Source: Chaetoderma sp. LZ-2023a
Taxonomy: Eukaryota; Mollusca; Caudofoveata; Chaetodermatida; Chaetodermatidae
Length of the DNA: 64,000 nt
Reading direction: 5' to 3'
NCBI GenBank assembly: GCA_034401795.1
Contig: JAVVLW010001380.1
Coordinates: forward strand, 173,001-237,000
The translations under genes and the position numbers were made by a program. The notes beneath the pieces were generated by a model that was not told the origin of the DNA, did not search any database, and worked only from the letters and a program-made list of their open reading frames with translations. Shown here piece after piece: positions 34,801 to 46,800 of this stretch (the first letter of the stretch is position 1; each line of letters begins with the position of its first letter).

Positions 34801-37800
34801 GATTGGTAAATTTTTTGGGTGCCCAGCTTGGATTTTCCGAAAATTATCCATCATATCTATTTAAATGCAAATGATTCAAATGCTAATGGCCCAGGTGTAC
34901 GGCACATGCCCTTGGGCTGCTTGTTCATGTTGTTAGGTGATGTCACAATCAAACGACGTAGATCCGATACGAAATAGGTAACGGTTAGGCTTGCACAATC
35001 TTTGTTTTGAAAAATTGTGAATGATTTTCAAAAATTTTAATTTCTCAATATATTGTTGTCAGGGGTATGACATGTTTAAAATTTGCCATTTTCGAAAACA
35101 TAAGATAAATGGCCATCTTGAATCTTTTTCCCACCAAAATCTCCCATACTAATGCATTAGAATTTTTTAAATATCTACTCAAGAACCACTGACAACAGAC
35201 AGACCACAAACGGTTGCCATACCATAAGCTCACTTGGCCTTTCAGGCCAACTGAGCTAATATATCGATTTCAACACACACACCTACAAAATTGGGCGGAA
35301 CTTGGCTCAAAATGTGTGGGGAATGGCTAGAAATGGATCGCTCCATCACTTGCCGAGGGCATCGATACAATTATATTACTTGCATCTGTTAGTATTGAAT
35401 ATTTTAGCATGCATCTTCAGCTTTAAATACAGTATGTCATAGATCTTATTCACAAATTTCTTATAGATTTCCTTCATGGTGCGTGGAGAAAACCGTGAAG
35501 AGGATCTGCTACTCTCGGTCCTGAAAGAAAGCCAGCTACGGCGAATTCTGCAAAGAATGTTGGATGAAACTGAATTTCTGTCGCCATACGGAATTAGATC
35601 CTTGTCAAAGGTACATTACTATAATCTGCACTGACTGAATAGTGGACACAAAATAGTCTGCCTGTATGTCCATCCATACATATGTAAATCTGACTGTCCA
35701 TCTCTCCATGTGTAGACTCACCTTGTACATCCATCTATTAGTGTACATTATTATCCAATGACAGAATGTTGAATTACATCTTAGTGACTGGTTTGCTAAG
35801 ATTATCCTTCCCTGACCAATTCAAATTTGATTGTGGTATTATAACTTACATTTTAATGAAATCAAAAATTAGGTTATAGCACCGTGTGTAGACCAAAAGG
35901 GAGATCAGAGATCAGAAGGACATGACATCAATAGCAAAGAAGCTGGTGTACATTTTCCAACAATTTTGCTGGATGATGTTGCAGTCTACGATGGGAACAT
36001 CTTCCACCACATTTGTTGAAAATTAAACCCCAGTTCATCTTTTAAGTTAATTTGAAAATTAACAATTTTGATGTCAGAGTGTTAATGGTTTACCTGGAAT
36101 TTGATCCTAGTGCTAATCTCAGTCCATACTTTTAAAGGAATTTCTGCATATCTGTTTAAGCAAACAATGGTATTATGGCGATCAACCTTTCGTTAGATCA
36201 AGAGTTGGCCTCATTAATAATCTAATAATAGGGTAGTAAAACCTTCAAGGACTTACTAACTGCTCAGTCTCGGAGAAAAACATTGATGCCCTAAGAAGCC
36301 AGATGTTTTATATTAGTTACATGTGGAACTGGAAAAGTCCTGCAAGCATTTATTTCTCTGCATTGGAATCAATTTAAATATGCTTTGAATCCTGAATTCC
36401 AGAATCATTTCAAGTTAACTATATGGTACAGGTAAGCTGTTGAATATTTTGAAACCAATTTTACTGAGTGCTGTTGCTGCCATAGTCAAATTAGTTTCTA
36501 AATATTCCAGACTGTTTATTAAATAGTAGACACAAATTCGTACATTTGACAGACTTTTCAATCATTCATGACAGAGCTAGATATGCAACTACGTATTGTA
36601 ACATCAGCTTACATATAACATACCAGTAATTGATTATGACATCATATAATTGATTGATGGACCAGATCCCTCCATTACCTATTCTCAGGATATATAAATA
36701 AGAGGCTTGCTGACGAATTGGTCAAATAAAAGCTGTATCATTCTTTTAAGGAATAGTATTATGAGATCACATTTATAAAGACTAACCCTAGAGTTTTTAG
36801 AGAGTAATTTGGTCAAATTATCTCGCCATTAAACAAATCAAACCAACTCCAAAACTTCTTAAACATACAATAGTCATATCTAGATCTAAAACAAAACATA
36901 GATGATGTAAAAGAATGACCATATAAGGGCGACTTAAATTGTGCGCCTCAGTGACATAAAATTCAGGGTCTTTACTAAGTTCATTCCTGTTAAAATTGGA
37001 GCCAAATCAGATTAGTAGTTTTTAATATACAGCCCGAAAGAAGCATTTGTGACTAACTGACAAATGGACATGGCCAGTGGTGTAATCGCAAAGTTTAAGC
37101 ATCCGGAGCACTGGGCAGCAGCCAGAGAACGGGGAGGGGTGACAATATTATTTCTATGGGGCAGGTGTCTGAGCAGGCGGAGCAAAGCTCTGGCGCGATC
37201 CAGTCCCACTACACCACTGGACATGGCGCTGCTACCCGTTGATAAAAATAAGGAATTATTGATATAAAATATCCACAATTTACGTGCTTACATGTCAGGA
37301 GCTGGCTGACCAGATGTTCAGTTGCACATGCTGACCATGACGTCGAATATTTACAACGAATATTGCTAAATTGCTCAGAAATCAACAGGCATCGCATATC
37401 TGCTGCAAATATTTCTGTGCTTAACATCTTAACCATCAAATATTGTTCAAGAAAATTTCAGTTTTCTCAGAGAAAATGTCCATTTACAGACCAAGAGAAG
37501 ACTGTTTTTGAGGATTTACCACTGGAATGTCTAGCTCGGTTATCGAGCCAGTCATTCCAGTAGTAAGTTTTGTTTTCAAAAACAGTCTTGGTCTGCAAAT
37601 GGACATTTCCCAAGACCACTGCAAAAGCAATTTTTGGCTGGTATGAGTGTTAAAGGGATAATAAGTCATGAGAACTTTAACTGTTGGCATGATTTCAACC
37701 ATACATGGCTGAAAAGACCATATGGTTGTAGGCTTCTGACCTTGTATACAGAAATCTGAGCCATATTTCCAACAACTGTCTTGGATTTTCCGAAAACATC

Positions 37801-40800
37801 AAGTTTTGCTTTAAAAGATTATTCATTACCCACTTGGCCAATTTCAATGAAAATTGGGCCAAATTACTCTATATGCCCTATGGCGAAGTCTTCCAAACTT
37901 GTATACAGAAATTTGATTGGTCAGTTTTTCCGGTGGATTCCTTGGATTTTCCAAAAATTTCTGGAAATCCTTTAAACACTATTCCTTAATTGGTTAAGGA
38001 ATAGTGTTTTAAAGGCAGTTGCACAATTTAGACAGAACTTGGGTGGAATGATCCTATGGAGGTACACTTCAACACATAATGAGTAATTTGATTGGTAAAT
38101 TTTTCTGACTGACAATCTGGATTTTCAGAAAATGTCTGGGCAATCTGTCAAGATACAACTCCTCATTAACCGTTCAGTCAATTTCAAATAAACTTGGCTC
38201 GAATGACCCGATGGCGGTAGCCTTTTAAACTTGTGGGTCTGTACCATGTTCTTTAACTGCAGTAGGTGGAAAGAATCCTGCATCTGTAATCATTCCTTCT
38301 TTGCCACTGTTTCTTCTCAGCGAGAATCCTTAGCTCCTATCAGGTTCTTATTGGTCGTCAGTTTACCCAGTGTGGCTTCTTTTAGAGCACACTGAGCAGG
38401 TTTAGTGGCGTCCTCTATGAGCTTTGTAGGTGTTGACACTGACTACTGCAAATTCCCTGCCGTTCTGTGCAGTAGTCTTGTGGCATTCACAGCAGAACAT
38501 GGCCAAACATGGACAATCTTTGTTGGGCTACATTCACTGACAGTGGCACTGTATTGCACATAGTATTGTTGGAGATTATACTGTTAGACCAGCGATGTTG
38601 GGTTATATTATAAAGGTGTCTGCAGTGACTGACATCAAGCTCATCTAGAATTTCCATCGGAGCTTCCAAGCTGTTGCAGCTGTATAACATCAGTGATACA
38701 CAGGTTGCACCATGCACGTGTAATATTTTGGCCAGAGGGATCAAAGATCCAGTTTCCAAACCGTCTGGAAGGCAGTGTTTCTCATGATGCAACATGTAGC
38801 GATGTCAGAGGAGCTGTGCGTTAATCAACAAAGGATTTTGCTCTTCCTTCATTCCTCCCCAGCACACAGCAGGATGCCTTTGTCAAAGACTTTGTCTTCC
38901 CTTCCTTCATTCCTCCCCATCACACAGCAGGATGCCTTTGTCAAGGACTTTTGTCTTCCCTTCCGTCATTCCTTCCCATCACACAGCGGGATGACTTTGT
39001 CTTCCCTTCCTTCATTCCTCTCCACACAGCCGGATGCCTTTGTCAAGGACTTTGTCTTCCCTTCCTTCATTCCTCTCCATCACACAGCCGGATGCCTTTG
39101 TCAAGGACTTTTGTCTTCCTTTCCTTCATTCCTCCCCATCACACAGCGGGATGCCTTTGTCAAGGACTGTCTTCCCTTCCTTCATTCCTCCCCATCACAC
39201 AGCAGGATGCCTTTGTCAAGGACTTTGTCTTCCCTTCCTTCATTCCTCCCCATCACATAGCGGGATAGATGCCTTTGTCAAGGACTTTGTCTTCCCTTCC
39301 TTTATTCCTCCCCATCACATAGCGGGATAGATGCCTTTGTCAAGGACTTTGTCTTCCCTTCCTTCATTCCTCCCCATCACACAGCAGGATGCTTTTGTCA
39401 AGGACTTTGTCTTCCCTTCCTTCATTCCTCCCCATCACCCAGCGGGATGCCTTTGTCAAGGACTTTGTCTTCTCTGATAGGTGTACATGGGTAAACTCCG
39501 TCTTGTCTTCATTCTTGAAGAGATTCATATTCTTGAATCGTTCAGCAGCTATGTGGAGAACCTTTCCTTATCTACGACGTCTACATCGTCTGCATACTCC
39601 ATATTTAGGATGATGCTCAGTGTAGATACTGGTGGGTTTAGTCCTGTATAGTGCTTTCGCAAAGATGAGATGGCTGCGGCAAGATAGCATGTAAATGACA
39701 CAAGGGAGAGGCCATCTCCCTGTGGACAACCAATGGAGGTCTTGAACGCTGCAGACTCTACATTTTTTATTCCCGCTTTCAATTTGGTATTTGCCAATAG
39801 CAGTCTGACTAGTCGGAAGCTCATCGCCAGCTTGATGTAGTACAACCAAGATCTTTGATCGTTTGATGGTGTCAAAGGCCTGTGACATGTTGATGCCCAT
39901 CTTGTGAAAGTCCCAGTGTTTGGACATGACTACTGACATGAGCATTTGCTGCACCAATACAATGTCCGCACATCTGTGTCCTTGTTTAAGGTCGCTCTGG
40001 TAGGCTCCATTGAAATTGTCAATCTTTTCTCGAATACGGCAGTGTCACGTTGGACAAGATCTACTGATTGCTGTTGAGGAGCCCTATAGGTCGGAGGCTT
40101 GCTAGTGGTCCACAAGACTTCTCAGATTTGGGCAGTGTGGTACCTTGGCTAACAACATTGATGGGGGAGGTGTTGCATGAAGGCAGCCATTATCTGCGTG
40201 ATTGTTTTTAAAACTTCTATACAGAAATATGATTGGTAAATTTTTCTGGTGGCCATCTGATTTTCCAAATTTTTTTCAGAAATCTCTTTAAACGCAACTA
40301 CTTAACTAATGACCCAATTTCAATGAAACTTGGATAAAGGATCCTATCGTGCCCTGCCTTCAACACGAACTAGAAATCTGATTGGTAATTTTTTATGTTG
40401 GCCATCCTGGATTTTCCAAATCGAAAAATAGACTACCCCTAATTAAACGATTGGCTGATTTCAACTAAGCTTGGGTCGAATGTCAATGTTGTGGTAGACT
40501 TTCGAACCTATATATAGAACGTTGATTGGTCAACCTTTCCAGCAGCCATCTTGGATATTTCTAAATATTTTCAGGAAAATTTGTTAAACGGTCACATCCA
40601 CACATTTTGATAAAACAGAGGATATATTGCAATCGCCCCTGTCCATCCGGCTATCTCCTCCGAAAACTGTTTGGTGGAATTAATGAAATTTGTGATGTGA
40701 GTTACCATATGGTTGCGGACTGTAAGACCACATTTACATTAGGGCCTGCCCCCAGGCTGGAGGTGAGGCAGAAAGTCAATGGAATTCAACCAAATTTGGT

Positions 40801-43800
40801 ATGTTAGTTACCAATATGATTGCGAATTGCAAGACAATGTTTACATTAGGCTCCATCCTGGGGTGAGGGAGTGGCTTATAGTGGAAGTAAGGTCATAACT
40901 GCAAAGTTGGCAGAATTCAACCAGATTTCGTAAACTACTTATGTGATTGCGGATTTTGAGGTGGGGTTGGAGAGAACGTCAAAGATAGCTGAATTCACCA
41001 AATTGTTTAAGTGAGATATCCATATTATTGTGAATAGTGAGGCGACACTACGGAGATTCGCGATGGCGTGCCATCAACTGTACATTCTAGTTAAGTGTTG
41101 TCATGTTTTCCACTAAACTTTGCTTATAGGGCCCTTGCATGTTAGAATTACATTCCAGGTGAGCGGTACAGGCCCTTTTACTTGGCTTAGTGTCACCTTG
41201 ATCAGTGTTGGTGTTAAAAAACTGTCTTCATGTTAACACCTACTTTGTTATGGATAAAGGTTAATACCAACAGTTGACATTTACCTATTGTGTTCTTTGA
41301 ATTTATGTTACAACCCTTTACACCTGCGTATTGTACTTTGCAGGTGTATAAAGACAATCCCTATGTGTTCTCTGCTGATGATGGCTCTACATACAGTGTA
41401 GATTATGAACCAAGCGAATCAACCACATACATGTTTGGTGGCAACAGTAATTGGCGAGGCCCTGTCTGGTTCTGTAGTAAGATAACATCCTTAGCATCAT
41501 TAGATAAGACAATAACTCAGTCTATCTTTCAATACAAACTTAGAACATCGAATTGATCTATTCAAACACCAGAATATATCAGTCCTCTGATAAGTATGGC
41601 CATAACCTAGGCACGAAACGCTAGCAGTCTGGATCAACAAATGGACTGAAAACAATGACTGGACAAACTCTTTTTTACCGAAAAAAACATATGCAAACCT
41701 GCAGACCCAAAAAATCTATTGTCATCCCTCCATTGGTTTATGCTTAAACCATCCGAGAAGTGTATACTAAAAACTATACAAACCAGTACATTCAACCGTA
41801 TACACAACCAGCCGGGTACATGAGACCAACAATGTGTGTAATCACCACATTTTCTGAATACACAAACATACCAACCGGGTACAAATGGGTACATGGGCAA
41901 CATGTATACACAGCCAACCGGGTATACAAGGACAAGAACAATCAAAACTACCACAACAACCGGGTATAAGAACACATCCAAATGGGTACAAACGGGTACA
42001 TTTGGTGCAGCCAAAAGATATAAAAGGAGCGCGCAAACAGCACATCGGCATCCAGACTCAACTAACAGTTCAGTTTGCGTCAGGACAAACACAAGCAATG
42101 CATCAAGTTTTCGGGAAAGCTAATCCTTAGCCATCAAACCTAAAATCTTAATTCTGCTATAGGAAAGGCAGTGCATATTGAAGCATTCTTGCTTAATGTT
42201 CACCATATATTGTCCTGCAAGAAGCTCAGTGTTCGGTTACCTGCTGTTTGCTAGCTGTTACTCATTTTAAATTGCATTGATATTATCCTTTTGTGTTATT
42301 AGACAATGGTTAAAGGGTTAAAATACATTGGTAGAACCATTAAGAACTTGTTCAGAATTCTATTATCTGAATGCATTTGTTAAAGGCCAGCATCTTGCAT
42401 CTACTACAAAACATGTGTAGGACATCGTTATCACTGCATACAAATATTATGCCAGGCATAATGAACAATTGTTGCAAAATGTGGCATGCAAATATTATGC
42501 CAGGAATAGACTTCCAATCTGAGGAAATCAGTATTAATCCATGCATAGACAGCAAATCAGAGGACATCAGTATCACCTCTGTGTAAACAGTACATCATAA
42601 GAGGACATCATTATCACCTCTGTGTAAACAGTACATCATAAGAGGACATCAGTATCATAAAGTTATTAGAGTACAGGTCATAATCATCATTAGAGTACAT
42701 CTACAACAGCCAATTTAACTAGGGTATAGCAAAGCTAGATGACTTCATATGTAGCAATACAGTTGTCCTACAATGGATTCATCTACATTGTGACATTCTG
42801 TATCTGTATGAATACTAGCCAAAACCTGCCCATTGGTAACATTACAACCAGCATTTGTGATTCTCTCTTGCATTATTTGAAAGGTTATTTCACTGGTAAA
42901 TTGTGAACAGTTGTTGCAAAATGGGGCATTATCATTGAGAAGTTTTTTGTAATCAAATCAGTAGTTATGGCTGCTGATCCTAAAACACACGCGCGCATGC
43001 GGAAAATTAGTTCAATACTTGTTACACATTGTAAATTTTGAAACAGTTTGAAAGCTGGTATTTCTCAGTGTGCTAACATAAAATCCCGTTATCTTTCATT
43101 ATGTTTACTATTTATCCGTCTTGTAATTGTTTTATATTTAACCACTTAACACTCATATCAGCCAAAAAACGGCGTCTGCAGTGGTCTTGAGAAATGTTCA
43201 TTTGCAGAGCAAGACATTTTTTTTTGAAAATTTAACACTGGAATGAACGGCTCGATAGCTGTGCCAGTAATTCTAGTGGTAAATTTTCCAAAATAGTCTT
43301 CTCTTGGTCTTCAAATGGACATTGAAATTTTCTTGAACAAATTCGAGGCTTAAAGAGATAAAGCCTCACATTGGACAGTTATAATCTTTTGTTGTTGTTG
43401 GTTTCTCAGTGAATTATCTGATTGTTGAGAATCTGCAGAGATATGACTACTTCTTTGGAGATACATTCACGATTGAATGTCCCACTGGATCTGGCCATTT
43501 CATGCGGCTGAGAGATGTCGCGCGGGAACTATCCACACGACTGTGTAAACTATTTCTTCCAGATGAAACCGGACATAGACCCGCTCATGGTATGATGCTG
43601 TTCAGATTATTGAAAAAGTTTCACCATTTACAATAATTTTAATTTGCTTATACATTAAATTATCTATGAATAATTGAATATTATTAGTTACACCAGTGTT
43701 ACCACACGTGCAAACATTTTATATATAATTGTTTGCACGTGTGGTGACAGCCTGTACCCATGTCAAAACACTGGTGTAATGAATATATTACCACACAGAC

Positions 43801-46800
43801 ATTGAAGATAGAGATTTTATCATAATGTGACAATATAATTAGATAAGCAATTCTTGAATTAGAAATTTCTAGGCTAGTTCTGCAAGAGTGAAATTGACAC
43901 TGCCTTGGCTGTACGCCAAAAACGGTGTCTATGGTCATGTTCACGCTAGAGAGTTAATCCGGACTAACAGCATACATCGGGATGGCCATTTTAGCAACAT
44001 GCATATTATTGTAATGCACTTTATGGTTAGCTGCGCAGAAAAACTAAAACATGTTTTTCGCGCGTGGGATACCGTGTGGTATTGCCCTCATGTGAGGGAA
44101 ATACCAGATCGTCCATCCCTGATCTTAACCAATCAAATAACAGCATTTGGTCATGTGACATTACTGAGAGGTAATAAACTAACATACTGTGTGGATCTGT
44201 ATTAAGCCTTTAAGCTAAACACTCAAAATGACACACGCTGTTGTAAAATAATTTGCAAAATAACCGACTGCTAGCTTCAAGGTATCGTTATCTTGAAACA
44301 AGCATTTCAGTGCTTAATCAATGACCAATGGGACACAATGCTCACCTGGTCTAAATTGATCCACAATCGCATAATATATAATACTATTTTAGAGCCATAT
44401 TATATTAGTCTTCAATAAAATCCTGTGTTGCATTAGTTGTCTTGCTGTAACTGGAGCACATAGTGGACACAAACAGTATACCCGCATTGTTGAGCATTGT
44501 AATATAATATAGGTTGTACAGCTTTAATGCAAATCATATACCGTTGATCATTGTAAGAGTTTGGCCAGTACAAATACAAATATTGTACGCATCATTGAAC
44601 ATCATAACAGATCATTTAGACAGTAATGACACAAATAGTAGACTAGTATCGTTGTAAGAGATAGTTGACTGTTATACTTTTCAGGGGAAGAGGAGAAGTA
44701 TGCTAAAGAACCATACTTTAAAGATTTGGTGTTGTTTTATGAGTACTTTGATGGAGACAATGGCCGTGGTTGCGGTGCTAGGTAAGAGACTTATAATACG
44801 TATTATCCAATGCTCCTGTGAAAGATCTCTATTTGATTGTCATGATTTCATGAGTTCTGACCTAAGCTTTCACAGTAGTCAAGTCTGACTGGTTTATTCT
44901 GTTGTGTGCCGTGAATGCTGATAGTGGAGTTGTTGGTTGGTGTTATTTGTGGATGGATGTTGCTGTTATGGTGGTAACGGTAATGATGATGGATGAAGTT
45001 GTACACGATACCACCAGTAACAAGAGGTATCAGAAGATACCAATATCTCACATTTTTAAGTTACCGCAGGATCCGGCTGCCGCAGGACCCGGTCTGCCGA
45101 GGACTAAATATTATGCGAAAAAAATAATCTCCAAGCCATGTACATATATAGAATTAGATTGCCCATTTGACCCCTGGCCACTTCCCTCAAATTGGCTCAA
45201 GAACAAAATAATTTGTTGTACTGTAGTCTACTAACTCCAAGCTTCAAAATGCTATGTGACGACCACATTTGATAAAATTTATTTTCTGCCCACCATTTAC
45301 CCAACTCTGGGGGTGATATCAAAATTCCAATGTTTCATGCGCATCCCTGGCCATATGTGTAATCATACCAAAAGTTTCAAGTTTCTATGTGAAATGGTCT
45401 AGGAGTTGCATTACAATCGATTGGTGCCCACTTTTGACCCCGCCCCCTACCCTCAGTTTGACCCAAGATCAAAATAATTCCTTGTACTGTAGTCTACTCA
45501 TCATTGGCTTCAAAATGATGTGACATGACCACATTTGATCAAATTTATTTTCTGCCCACCATTTCCCCCACCCTTGCCCCTGGGGGTGATATCAAAATTC
45601 CAATGTGTCATGCACATCCCTGGCCATATGTGTAATCATAATGAAAGTTTCAAGTTTCTATCTGAAATGGTCTAGGAGGAGTTATGTTACAATCGATTGG
45701 TGCCCACTTTTGACCCCACCCCATACCCTCAGTTTGACCCAAGATCAAAATAATTCCTTGTAGATGAGTAGTCTACTCATCATTGGCTTCAAAATGATGT
45801 GACATGACAACCTTTGGGAAATTTTTATTTTTTACCCCACATTTCCCACCCCCAGGGCTGTACCCCTGGGGTCATACCAAAATTCCACAAGAGCTATCAG
45901 AAGATAGCAAATAGCTTACCTGTACTGTATATTAATTGCACATTACAGGATATGATGGACCACCGGATATGGTCTCATTTTGAAATTTGACAATCAACAT
46001 GCCGATTCAAAACACCCATGAGACTACCCATCGGACAAGCATAGCTTGGAGACTGAACCATAAAGCCTTTCTGCCGAGGAGTAACCTGAAGTCATTTAAT
46101 GACAAATGCTACCCTGGTGATAACCAAAAGGCAAATGGTCCAAACATAAGCAAAGTTCATAGTCTGAAAAAAGAAGAAACATTTTCAAAAACAATCAGCA
46201 TAATACATATTTGGATGTGAAATGGTCTAGGTGTTGTGTTACAATCGATTGGTGCCCACTTTTGACCCTGCCCCCTACCCTCAGTTTGACCCAAGATCAA
46301 AATAATTTCTTGTACTGTAGTCATCATTGGCTTGAAAATGATATGCAACATTTTTTTTTTACCCCACATTCCCCACGCCCAGGGCCGTTCGCCTGGGTCA
46401 TACCAAAATTCCAAAAGTGCCATGCACATCCCTGTCCATATGTGCAATCATCCCCAAAGTTTCAAGTTTCTATCTGAAATGGTCTAGCAGTTATTACAAT
46501 CGATAATTACTGGCCAATTTTGAACTTTTGACCCCTGAGCCCAGCCCCGGGGGGTTAGAACAAATTCCAAAAGTGCCATGCACATCCTTGCCCATATGTA
46601 TAATCATCCTCAAGGTTTCAAGTTTCAAAGGCAAGTCTTTACTGATTAAATTGTCATTTGAAAAAACCTTAACCACAGCATAATACATATAACGTGGATG
46701 CAAATCAGGCCTAAAATTATGAAAGCCAGAAAATATGGAAAAATAATGAAAATCAATTTCCTGATGTTGGCTAGTCATAAGCATGGCAGAAGTTCTACTG

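Noticed and set aside
38775..39330. Long + strand open frames (161, 105 and 98 codons) rich in Leu, Pro, Ser, His
   Set aside because: They run through a 59-bp minisatellite; because the unit is not a multiple of 3 the same peptide recurs in all frames. No conserved domain and no start context.
41634..42098. 154-codon - strand frame with hydrophobic Val/Leu/Cys content that looks like a membrane protein
   Set aside because: It spans the exon 5 downstream intron and a low-complexity array, with no family resemblance or splice context.
44700..44888. 62-codon frame starting inside host exon 7
   Set aside because: The correct phase, fixed by exons 6 and 8 and by the [11 protein letters not shown] motif, is another one.
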